Of a stretch of 64,000 bases of DNA, positions 9,167 to 16,804 are shown piece after piece. Origin of the DNA: Arthrobacter sp. 131MFCol6.1 (GTDB lineage: Bacteria > Actinomycetota > Actinomycetes > Actinomycetales > Micrococcaceae); the NCBI RefSeq assembly GCF_000374925.1, contig NZ_KB895550.1:1-64000 (forward strand), in the 5' to 3' direction. The stretch's first letter is position 1; the number at the start of each line of letters is the position of its first letter. The notes under the pieces were generated by a model. The model did not search any database. It saw nothing but the letters and a program-made list of their open reading frames with translations, and was not told where the DNA came from. A program made the position numbers and the translations under genes.

Positions 9167-9185
9167 GGTCGCTCCGAGAGCGACC
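9167..9185. other. Small hairpin in the leader of the kinase-like gene
   Basis: Arms GGTCGCTC (9167-9174) and GAGCGACC (9178-9185) with a three-base loop, in the 172-bp gap between murJ and the downstream gene, about 40 bases before the start codon. It could be a weak terminator or processing site inside the operon. Confidence 0.4.
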
Positions 9186-9303
9186 GTGTGCCCTCCGGTA
9201 AGCCGGTTGACCGCTGGTCCGCAAACTTCCCTTGTTAGTCTTCGATCCTAGCCGATGCTCTGTCCGGGCCGCGTGAGCACGGCAGTTAGAAACGGGGCTC
9301 GGC

Positions 9304-11388
9304 TCATTTTTTCTTTTTCCCGCCAAACGGGAAGTAGGGGTTGTGGCCGGCCGGGCCCTGGTAGGTGCGGCGGCCCGGCAGGGGAACATCGCCTTTGCCC
9401 AAGCCGCCCTGCGCGGTACTGGGGAGGTCTTCGGCCGGCAGGTAGCCGCCCTCCGGGCCCGCCGGACGGCCGTACGGAAACGAATCCTCTTCGCGGATGT
9501 CGGGACCGGCACGGAAGGACTCGGCGTCGAACTCGCCGGAGATTCGCGGAATCAGGCCCGTGTCCACCGAGACGGTGGCCCGCTCCGGTGCCCTTCGCAC
9601 CTCCGCGGCGCCGCCTGCCTGCGGCTCAACGCCCGGCTCTGCGGCGGCCCTGCGCCGGAGCCGCCCCAGCAGCGGCTGCAGGAGGTCCTGCAGCTCGGTG
9701 ACCCGGAAGAGCTTCAGCAGCAGGAAGTAAGCGGCCAGCATGACGGGACCGACGACGACGATTGTCACCAGCGCGGCGATCCGGTCGCTCCAGGCGTAGC
9801 CGTCCGGGTTGTAGCTGCCCAGCAGCCACAACGCCACGGCTCCGGCGAGGGCGGACCCGAGGGCCGCGTACCCCATGCGGATGTAGGAGCTGGCGATGCG
9901 GGGCCCGTCGAGGTGGCCCAGGAGCCGGCGCAGGAAGGTCGCGCTGACGATCACGGAGAGGATATTGCCGGCAGTGTAGAGGATCGCGATGGCGAAGATG
10001 ATCTGATCGAACGGCAGGAACTGGATCGTGAACGCGGCCGTCAGGTTCACCAGCGCCAGGACCAGCTGGATGAAGAACGGCGTCCGGGCGTCCTCATTGG
10101 CGTAGAACACCCGCGACATCATGAAGTTGGCGCTCATGAACGGGGTGCTGAGGGCCAGGATCGTGAGGGTTTGGGCCAGCATGACACCGTCCTGGCGCTG
10201 CCCGCCGGAGAAGAACATGCCCAGCGGTCCGGCCAGCGCGAAGAGCGCCAGCGCGCCGAAGACGGTTGCCACGGCCATGGTCCGCAGCCCGTGGGAGAGC
10301 GCGTTGCGCAGGGCGGCCCGGTCTCCGTCCTGGGACGCCCGGGTCATCCGGTTGAACAGCACGGTGGCCAGGGACAGGGCAATGATGGAGTGTGGCAGCA
10401 GGTACAGCTGGCTGGCCACCTCCAGCACCGCGTTGCCTGGGATGCTGGTCGCCGCGGGGTCCCCCGCTTGCTGAAGGCGGAGCCGTTCCGCGCCCGGGAT
10501 CGTCGCGATGCGCATGACGTAAAGGAATGCGAACTGCCCGACGGCGGCAGTCGCCAGGGTCCAGACGCTCAGCTTCGCGGCATGGCCCAGCCCGACTCCG
10601 CGCCAGCCGAAGCGCGGCCGCAGCCCCAGCCGGAGCCTGAACACGGGAATGAGCAGCACGGCGGTCTGGGCGACGACGCCGATGGTGGAGAACCCGGCGA
10701 CGAGGATGGTCTGGAACGGGCCCCAGTTGTCGATCGTGTGCGGGTTGGCGGCGTTGGCCCCCATGATGCCGATGAACATGCCCAGCCCGGCGATCGCCAC
10801 GATGTTGTTGATGATCGGCGCCCACATCGCGGGCCCAAAGGCCCCGTGGGCGTTGAGGACCTGGGTCAGCAGGGCGTACAGGCCGTAGAAGAAGATCTGC
10901 GGAAGGCACCAGAACGCGAACGACACCGCGAGGGCCTTCTGCTGCGGCGAATAGCCCTGGGTGGTCAGTTGAATGACCGACGGCGCCAGCAGCGTGACCA
11001 GCAGGGTGAGCACCAGCAGCACCAGCACCGCCAGCGTCAGCAGCCGGCTGATGTAATCCGCTCCCTTGTCCGGCGCCTTGCTTGCCTTGATGATCTGCGG
11101 CACCAGAACGGCATTGAACACCCCGCCCGCCACGAGGAGGAAAATGAGGTTGGGAAGGTTGTTGGCGTTGATGAAAGTGTCGTTGACCGTCGAGCCCAGG
11201 CCCAGGGCGGCGGCCAGCATCCAGGTCTTGGCGAAGCCCAGGAAACGCGAAACGAGGGTTCCGGCAGCCATGATGGCGCTGGAACGGGCTTCTCCGGATT
11301 GGGCAGCTTTGGAATCGGCGGGGCCGGAGGGTACGGGGGCGGGTTTGGCTGATGACATCGTCTTCATCGTCTCACCCGCGCGGGGCAT
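9304..11388 (-). CDS. murJ: Lipid II flippase MurJ (MviN)
   Basis: A 694-residue polytopic membrane protein of the MviN/MurJ family, which moves the peptidoglycan precursor lipid II across the plasma membrane. The N-terminus has the family signature region AAGTLVSRFLGFAKTWMLAAALG followed by about 14 hydrophobic segments up to residue about 550. A cytoplasmic tail of about 130 residues follows, proline- and glycine-rich and ending GGKKKK; it is longer than in proteobacterial MurJ. The start is uncertain: ATG at 11388, 11367 or 11358. It lies 41 bp after the Nudix gene and 172 bp before the kinase-like protein, all on one strand. Confidence 0.92.
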   Translation of the reverse strand: MPRAGETMKTMSSAKPAPVPSGPADSKAAQSGEARSSAIMAAGTLVSRFLGFAKTWMLAAALGLGSTVNDTFINANNLPNLIFLLVAGGVFNAVLVPQIIKASKAPDKGADYISRLLTLAVLVLLVLTLLVTLLAPSVIQLTTQGYSPQQKALAVSFAFWCLPQIFFYGLYALLTQVLNAHGAFGPAMWAPIINNIVAIAGLGMFIGIMGANAANPHTIDNWGPFQTILVAGFSTIGVVAQTAVLLIPVFRLRLGLRPRFGWRGVGLGHAAKLSVWTLATAAVGQFAFLYVMRIATIPGAERLRLQQAGDPAATSIPGNAVLEVASQLYLLPHSIIALSLATVLFNRMTRASQDGDRAALRNALSHGLRTMAVATVFGALALFALAGPLGMFFSGGQRQDGVMLAQTLTILALSTPFMSANFMMSRVFYANEDARTPFFIQLVLALVNLTAAFTIQFLPFDQIIFAIAILYTAGNILSVIVSATFLRRLLGHLDGPRIASSYIRMGYAALGSALAGAVALWLLGSYNPDGYAWSDRIAALVTIVVVGPVMLAAYFLLLKLFRVTELQDLLQPLLGRLRRRAAAEPGVEPQAGGAAEVRRAPERATVSVDTGLIPRISGEFDAESFRAGPDIREEDSFPYGRPAGPEGGYLPAEDLPSTAQGGLGKGDVPLPGRRTYQGPAGHNPYFPFGGKKKK

Positions 11389-11429
11389 TAGTCGCTATCC
11401 AAGGACGTGACCGGCAGCACCGGCGGTCT

Positions 11430-11978
11430 TCAGCGGTCTTCCGGGAGGACTTCCTTGGCCAGATCCGCGATCCGGCGTTCATTGGGGAAGGACAGCTTGC
11501 GCGCCAGCTCCTGGATCGGAACCCACGCGACGTCCACGGCTTCTTTGTCCGGATCGTTTTCGATGGTGAGTTCCCCGCCCGTGGCCCGCAACAAATAGTG
11601 GTGCACGGTCTTGTGGACGCGGTGCCCGCTCACGGTGAACCAGTAGTCGATGCTTCCCAGCGGTGCCAGGATCTTGCCTTCGATTCCGGTTTCCTCGGCG
11701 ATCTCGCGGACCGCGGCTTCCTCGTTGCTTTCTTTGCCTTCCGGGTGGCCCTTCGGCAGGCACCACTCGAGACGTCCGCCGCGGTTCAGGCGCGCGATGA
11801 TCGCTACCCGCAGGTCGGCGTCGGACATGTCCACCACGACGCCGCCGGCAGAGATTTCCTCCACGGTGGGCAGGGAGGCGTGGCCCGTGTGCTGGACAGG
11901 CGCGACATTGGCACCTATTGCCGACGGCAACGGTGCGTTTGTCCTCCTGCCGGGAGCGCTCGGTACGGGATGGGCCAT
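11430..11978 (-). CDS. Nudix hydrolase (MutT4-like)
   Basis: 182 residues with a complete Nudix box GX5EX7REUXEEXGU: Gly77, Glu83, Arg91-Glu92, Glu95-Glu96, Gly98. Such enzymes hydrolyse nucleoside diphosphates linked to other groups. The substrate cannot be read from the sequence. The neighbour relation (divergent from pcnA, upstream of murJ) matches mutT4 (Rv3908) of Mycobacterium tuberculosis. The start is the ATG at 11978 (MAHPVPS); the much longer open frame extending to 13709 is the antisense shadow of pcnA. The 171-bp gap to pcnA must hold both promoters. Confidence 0.9.
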   Translation of the reverse strand: MAHPVPSAPGRRTNAPLPSAIGANVAPVQHTGHASLPTVEEISAGGVVVDMSDADLRVAIIARLNRGGRLEWCLPKGHPEGKESNEEAAVREIAEETGIEGKILAPLGSIDYWFTVSGHRVHKTVHHYLLRATGGELTIENDPDKEAVDVAWVPIQELARKLSFPNERRIADLAKEVLPEDR

Positions 11979-12149
11979 GAGGTCCACTCTAACGACTCTT
12001 GCCCGCTGTTGATGACCTAAACATGGCCGGAAAGTGGACGGCCGGGAAAGTCGGCCCGCGCCGGTTCGTGCGCGATCGTGACGAACCCGCCGGATCCTTG
12101 GGGGTTCCGGTGTGGTGCTGGCGCGGTTTTCTGACAAGCTTAAGTAACT

Positions 12150-13628
12150 ATGGCGCACGCACATCACAAGACTGACTCCCACACCGTTTCTTTCCAGGTG
12201 GATCCGGTGGTTCTGGAGCTCGGGCAGCGCTTCGTCGACGCCGGCCACGAGCTGTCCCTGGTGGGCGGGCCCGTCCGTGACCTTTTTCTTGGCCGGGTCT
12301 CGCCCGACCTGGACTTCACCACTGACGCCACTCCGGACCAGACGGTTGCCCTGATCAAGAGATGGGCGGACAACTACTGGGAGATCGGGCGCGCCTTCGG
12401 CACCATCGGGATGCGCAAGGACGACTTCCAGATCGAAATCACCACCTACCGGGCCGACGCCTACGATCCGGAGTCCCGCAAGCCTGTAGTGGCCTTCGGA
12501 ACATCCCTGACGGATGACCTGTTGCGGCGGGACTTCACGATCAACGCCATGGCCCTGCGGCTGCCCATGCTGGAGCTCGTCGATCCCTTCGGCGGCGTCC
12601 GCGACCTGCACGCCTCGATCCTCAACACGCCGGGGCCGCCGGAAACGTCCTTCTCCGATGACCCCCTGCGCATGATGCGCGCCGCGAGGTTCGCGGCCCA
12701 ACTGGGCGTGTCGCTGCACGCCGAGGTCCGCGAGGCCATGGTCCGGATGGCGGAACGGATCAGCATCATCTCGGCCGAACGCGTGCGTGATGAACTGATC
12801 AAGCTCATCTGCGCCGCGCAGCCCCGGGCCGGCGTGGACCTGCTGGTCGATACCGGACTCGCGGACCTGGTCCTGCCGGAAGTCTCGGCCCTGCGCCTGG
12901 AATCCGATGAACACCACCGCCACAAGGACGTCTACCAGCACTCGCTCCAGGTCCTGGAACAGGCAGCAGCGCTGGAGTCGAAGGCGGACGGCCCGGTTCC
13001 CGGCCCCGACTTTGTGTTGCGGTTCGCGGCCCTGATGCACGACGTCGGCAAGCCGGCCACGCGCCGCTTTGAACCGGGCGGCGCAGTGAGCTTCCGCCAC
13101 CACGACATGGTGGGCGCCAAGCTGACCGCCAAGCGGATGAAGGCGCTGCGCTTCGACAATGACACCATCAAGGCCGTGGCCAGGCTCGTGGAGCTGCACA
13201 TGCGCTTCTACGGCTACGGTGAGGCCGGCTGGAGCGATTCCGCGGTCCGCCGCTACATCACCGACGCCGGGCCCCTCCTGGAGCGCCTGCACCGGCTCAC
13301 CCGCTCCGACGTCACCACCCGGAACCAGCGCAAGGCGGACCGGCTGTCCTTCGCCTACGACGACCTCGAGGACAGGATCGCGGCGCTGCGGGAGCAGGAA
13401 TCCCTCGACGCCGTCCGCCCCGACCTGGACGGTGGCCAGATCATGGCGCTCCTTGGTCTCAAGCCCGGTCCCGTGGTGGGCCGCGCCTACAAATTCCTGC
13501 TGGAAGAACGCATGGAGCACGGCCCGCTCGATCCCGCCGTCGCCGAATCCCGCTTGCGGGACTGGTGGGCGGCACAGCCCGAGGCGGCGCCCGCCGGCGC
13601 CGAACTTTCCACCACTGAGGAGTCCTAA
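12150..13628 (+). CDS. pcnA: CCA tRNA nucleotidyltransferase
   Basis: A 492-residue class II nucleotidyltransferase that adds or repairs the 3' CCA end of tRNA; annotated as PcnA or CCA-adding enzyme in actinobacteria. The nucleotidyltransferase head has GGPVRD (39-44) and the metal-binding DLDF around 53-56 (DLDFTTD). RRDFTINAMA and DDPLRMMRAARFA follow. A C-terminal HD domain contains LMHDVGKP with His297-Asp298, typical of the bacterial CCA-HD type. The start is ATG 12150; no clear Shine-Dalgarno precedes it, so translation may be leaderless. It abuts the next gene directly. Confidence 0.95.
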   Translation: MAHAHHKTDSHTVSFQVDPVVLELGQRFVDAGHELSLVGGPVRDLFLGRVSPDLDFTTDATPDQTVALIKRWADNYWEIGRAFGTIGMRKDDFQIEITTYRADAYDPESRKPVVAFGTSLTDDLLRRDFTINAMALRLPMLELVDPFGGVRDLHASILNTPGPPETSFSDDPLRMMRAARFAAQLGVSLHAEVREAMVRMAERISIISAERVRDELIKLICAAQPRAGVDLLVDTGLADLVLPEVSALRLESDEHHRHKDVYQHSLQVLEQAAALESKADGPVPGPDFVLRFAALMHDVGKPATRRFEPGGAVSFRHHDMVGAKLTAKRMKALRFDNDTIKAVARLVELHMRFYGYGEAGWSDSAVRRYITDAGPLLERLHRLTRSDVTTRNQRKADRLSFAYDDLEDRIAALREQESLDAVRPDLDGGQIMALLGLKPGPVVGRAYKFLLEERMEHGPLDPAVAESRLRDWWAAQPEAAPAGAELSTTEES

Positions 13629-14213
13629 GTGATTGCACCATCCAACGGCCCCCGCCCCCAACTGTGGATCCTGCGGCACGGTGAAACAGAGTGGTCGAAG
13701 AGCGGGCAATACACCGGGCTCACGGACATGCCCCTCACGGTGGAAGGCGAGCAGCAGGCCGTAGAGGCGCGCAGGGTGCTCGAGACTGTCGACTTCGACC
13801 TCGTGCTGACCTCACCCCTGCGCCGTGCCCGGCGGACCGCCGAACTCGCCGGCTACCCCGACGCCCAGCTGGAGCCGCTCGCTGTGGAATGGGACTACGG
13901 CGACTACGAGGGCATCAGCTCGGACCTCATCCGCAAGGACAACCCCGAATACCTGATCTGGACGCACGGCGTGCCCAACGGTGAAGCACTCGACGACGTC
14001 GCCGCCCGGGCGGACAAGATTGTGGCCCGGGTGCTCGAATCGGGCCTGGACAATGTGCTGATCGTCGCGCACGGGCATTTCTCCCGCATCCTGACGGCCC
14101 GGTGGCTCGGGCTGGACCCCCACGAGGGCCGGCATTTCGTGTTGGGGACTGCCAAAGTCTGCACGCTGGGATGGGATAAGAAGACGCCGGCAATCGTGCG
14201 CTGGGGACTCTAA
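13629..14213 (+). CDS. Histidine phosphatase family protein
   Basis: 194 residues of the phosphoglycerate-mutase-like histidine phosphatase superfamily. The catalytic RHGETEW has His17 as phospho-acceptor. Arg66-Arg67 lie in SPLRRARRTAEL, and the second catalytic His148 in VAHGHFSR. These residues make it a probable phosphatase rather than a glycolytic mutase; the substrate is unknown. The GTG start immediately follows the pcnA stop codon, with GAGGAG inside the end of pcnA, so the two are translationally coupled. Confidence 0.92.
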   Translation: MIAPSNGPRPQLWILRHGETEWSKSGQYTGLTDMPLTVEGEQQAVEARRVLETVDFDLVLTSPLRRARRTAELAGYPDAQLEPLAVEWDYGDYEGISSDLIRKDNPEYLIWTHGVPNGEALDDVAARADKIVARVLESGLDNVLIVAHGHFSRILTARWLGLDPHEGRHFVLGTAKVCTLGWDKKTPAIVRWGL

Positions 14214-14381
14214 AACCGGTTTTTAAAACAAAGTCGAAAAAAGTTTATGAATTCGGTAGGCAACTGCCGCATTCGTAGTGTATTTTTATTTCTGACCCCA
14301 GGGCGACTTGCCGGGGTCACGGCGCGCGTCGCCCGGCCAGTCAGCCGGAGCCACGGCAGAACAGAAAAGGAGGTTGGGAAA

Positions 14382-14480
14382 ATGATGATTACTTTGACTA
14401 GCGGATGGATGTACTCCACCACCGCCAACCCGGCCTCGTTCGCTGTGCCGCGCCCAAATGTCGGACTGACTGTTTCCTGA
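14382..14480 (+). CDS. Possible small protein (32 aa)
   Basis: The frame begins MMITLTSGWMYSTT and ends NVGLTVS. It is preceded by AAGGAGG (14367-14373) at ideal spacing from ATG 14382, which is the main evidence. No family is recognised, and no signal peptide or membrane segment is evident. It could be a real microprotein or a leader peptide. Confidence 0.35.
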   Translation: MMITLTSGWMYSTTANPASFAVPRPNVGLTVS

Positions 14481-14959
14481 CCGCTTTCCCGTCCCAGGTA
14501 ATGCACCCTGGGGCCGGCGGCAGCTGGCTTCCTCAACGGAAAGCTTAGAGACGGCAGCCTGAACAGGCGGAACCACGCGGTTGCGCAGACTCCCCATAGT
14601 TCGGAACCCAGCTTCTTGTTGGGGTTTCGGCGCCACCGCGTCCAGGGGCCATTCTCCATCGAATAACTTCTTCCTATCCGGAATTCCGGCCTAATTAAAG
14701 CCCGGGATTTCTCGGCTAATTGTCGCACCCGGAAACGGCTATTCGAATTCAATTCGGCTAAGGCTCTATTTGTCGCGCCCAAAAAATGCGTCCGCCCGTT
14801 TTCATCCGGCCATTCCTGCTGCCGCTCGTTAGACCAGGGCGCGCAATCCCCCACCAACGAAAGGTCCTCGTGACTACCGCAACCACCGCTCCAACCCACC
14901 GCACAGCCCCAGCCGCCACAAAGGCGCATCGGTCAAGTCCCCGAAGGGAGGTGAGAACC

Positions 14960-15094
14960 ATGATGAGCAAGCTCTATACGGTCCTGTTCCGAATGCTGGC
15001 ACGCAGGGAGTCAACCCGCTTCAACGGCCAACTCCTGGACCAACGGCGGGACGATGCCTTCCTCGTAATGCATCAGGCCGGCCTGATTCGCTGA
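14960..15094 (+). CDS. Possible small basic protein (44 aa)
   Basis: The frame begins MMSKLYTVLFRMLARR and ends MHQAGLIR. GGGAGGTGAG lies just upstream of ATG 14960. An alternative in-frame GTG at 14870, with AAGG five bases upstream, would give 74 residues with a Thr/Ala/Pro-rich basic extension. The first half could form an amphipathic helix (LYTVLFRMLARR). No family is recognised. Confidence 0.45.
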   Translation: MMSKLYTVLFRMLARRESTRFNGQLLDQRRDDAFLVMHQAGLIR

Positions 15095-15162
15095 ATCCCT
15101 GATCTGCTGACTGCCGGATACTTCCGTTTCGGGCAGGACTGTCCGCAGCGAAGGAGGACCTG

Positions 15163-15225
15163 ATGACTGACCTTGGAACCGATCCCTGGGAGCCCGTGCG
15201 TCGACGCACGGGCTCCCCCTTCTAA
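15163..15225 (+). CDS. Possible leader peptide (20 aa) overlapping a terminator
   Basis: ATG 15163 follows AAGGAGGACC at good spacing. The peptide reads MTDLGTDPWEPVRRRTGSPF. Its second half is encoded by the terminator hairpin at 15188-15217, an arrangement reminiscent of leader-peptide attenuators ahead of the GT87 gene. There is no run of one amino acid that would name a regulator. Confidence 0.35.
   Translation: MTDLGTDPWEPVRRRTGSPF
15188..15217 (+). terminator. Rho-independent terminator or attenuator
   Basis: Perfect 13-bp arms GGGAGCCCGTGCG (15188-15200) and CGCACGGGCTCCC (15205-15217), with a TCGA loop that is itself self-complementary, followed by CCTTCT. It lies 109 bp before the glycosyltransferase start. 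Confidence 0.7.
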
Positions 15226-15325
15226 GCCTCCCGTTACGACCCGCCGTTGGGGCGGCCGGCGATACGACGTGCCAGCGAAGGCAGCGGCGCGGCATGGGGC
15301 AATGGCCCCCGGTAAGCTCAAGGTC

Positions 15326-16804
15326 ATGCAGGAGACAAAGCCGCCGGAGCACAAACGGGTCCGATTGGTCATCCCGAGCCGCAGCGACCCTTTTCTCCGA
15401 AACTTCACGGAACTGGTAGGCGGTCCTTTGGGACGCCGTTCGGCGCCCGGGATCGTTTCGCCGGGGTTCTTTACGGTGGAACGCGTTCTGGTGATCCTCA
15501 CGGTCGTCGCCGCCCTGGCCGGGATTCTGCTCAAGAACTTCTGCCGCACCAACGGCTGGGAAACCCCCGGGCAGTTCTACGCCACGTGCTACTCGGACTT
15601 CCCGGAGCTGTTCCGCAACCGCGGCCTCGGTGATGGCGCCTTCCCCTTCATCACCCAGGGAAGTCTCTTCGAGTACCCCGTGCTGATGGGGTTCATCGCG
15701 GGTGCCACCGCACTTCTGGTGCCCGGCGCCGGCACCGACGATCCCCGCGTCCTTGGCTACTTCGACGTCAACGCCACGCTGATCGCCGCCGTCTGGATCA
15801 TCACGGTGCTGGCCACGGCACGGACGAACCGCCGGCGGTCCTGGGACGGGGCGATGGTTGCCCTCGCCCCCGGCATTGTCCTGGCGGGCGTCATCAACTG
15901 GGACATGTGGGCCGTGTGCATGCTGGCTCTTGGCATGTACTTCTTTTCGCGGAACAAGCTCGTCCTAGCCGGAATCTTCATCGGCCTGGGCACGGCCACC
16001 AAGCTCTACCCGCTGTTGATCCTCGGCGCCGTCCTGCTGCTGGCGCTCCGGAGCGGACGCATCCGGGCGCTCTTTATCACGGCCGGTGCCGCAACCGCAG
16101 CCTGGCTGGCGGTCAACGTCCCGGTAGCCGCGACGAACCCGGAAGGCTGGAAGTACTTCTACCAGTTCACGCAGGAGCGGCCGGCGGGCTACAGCTCGCC
16201 CTGGTTCGCCTACAACCTGGTGGCCGCCCGGCTGGGCTGGAATCCGCTTGAGGCCGAGGCCATCAACTCCCTGGCGCTTGACCTGTTTCTCCTGGCCTGC
16301 ATCCTGATTGCGGTCCTGGCACTGACAGCACCCCGCCGGCCGCGGATCGCGCAACTGGCGTTCCTGATCGTGGCCGCGTTCATCCTGACCAACAAGGTGT
16401 ACTCGCCCCAGTTCGTGTTGTGGCTGATCCCCCTGATCGCCCTCGCCCGGCCCCGCTGGCGTGACTTCGTCATCTGGCAGGCCATCGAGGCGCTGCACTG
16501 GGGCGCCATCTGGATGTACCTCGGCCAGGCCACCAGCGGCGGCTCGACCCAGCACAACATCGACATGCCCTACTACGTCCTGGCCGTGGTTGCCCACATG
16601 TTCGCCACCGCGTACCTGATGGCGCGTGTCGCCTGGGACATCTGGGACCCGTCCTGCGACGTGATCCGCCGCCACCGCATCGATGATCCGCATGGCGGCC
16701 CCTTCGACGGTGCCCCGGACTGGCTGAGGATTAATCTCCGCCGGCCTGCGGCGTCCCTAGTGCCGTGGCGGAAGAGTGCCGTGACGGAAGGCCACAGCGC
16801 ATGA
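15326..16804 (+). CDS. GT87/DUF2029 membrane glycosyltransferase
   Basis: A 492-residue polytopic membrane protein of the GT-C fold class (GT87, formerly DUF2029), a family that uses polyprenyl-linked sugars for envelope mannans and arabinans. About 10-12 hydrophobic segments start near residue 50 (VLVILTVVAALAGILL). The conserved segments NWDMWAV, GTATKLYPLL and TNKVYSPQFVLWL are typical of the family. The cytoplasmic N-terminus is about 45 residues and the C-terminus is basic. The start is ATG 15326 (MQETKPPEHK). Its last codons overlap the next gene by four bases (ATGA). A related gene (Rv0051) sits near rpsF-ssb in mycobacteria. Confidence 0.85.
   Translation: MQETKPPEHKRVRLVIPSRSDPFLRNFTELVGGPLGRRSAPGIVSPGFFTVERVLVILTVVAALAGILLKNFCRTNGWETPGQFYATCYSDFPELFRNRGLGDGAFPFITQGSLFEYPVLMGFIAGATALLVPGAGTDDPRVLGYFDVNATLIAAVWIITVLATARTNRRRSWDGAMVALAPGIVLAGVINWDMWAVCMLALGMYFFSRNKLVLAGIFIGLGTATKLYPLLILGAVLLLALRSGRIRALFITAGAATAAWLAVNVPVAATNPEGWKYFYQFTQERPAGYSSPWFAYNLVAARLGWNPLEAEAINSLALDLFLLACILIAVLALTAPRRPRIAQLAFLIVAAFILTNKVYSPQFVLWLIPLIALARPRWRDFVIWQAIEALHWGAIWMYLGQATSGGSTQHNIDMPYYVLAVVAHMFATAYLMARVAWDIWDPSCDVIRRHRIDDPHGGPFDGAPDWLRINLRRPAASLVPWRKSAVTEGHSA

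Larger units (their letters stand above)
14214..15325. other. 1.1-kb spacer with micro-ORFs and a terminator
   Basis: No full-size gene is supportable here. The spacer starts with AT-rich sequence (a 12-base palindrome AAAACCGGTTTT at 14212-14223), then carries three short reading frames with strong ribosome binding sites (14382, 14960, 15163) and a terminator hairpin (15188-15217). The part around 14690-14800 is clearly AT-richer than its surroundings. A 239-residue minus-strand frame (14210-14929) resembles nothing and was not called. Confidence 0.6.

Noticed and set aside
11979..13709. Long minus-strand extension of the Nudix gene
   Set aside because: It is the antisense shadow of pcnA; the conserved Nudix protein begins at ATG 11978.
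14212..14223. AAAACCGGTTTT palindrome after the histidine phosphatase gene as a terminator
   Set aside because: It has no loop and is only 12 bases, too weak to call.
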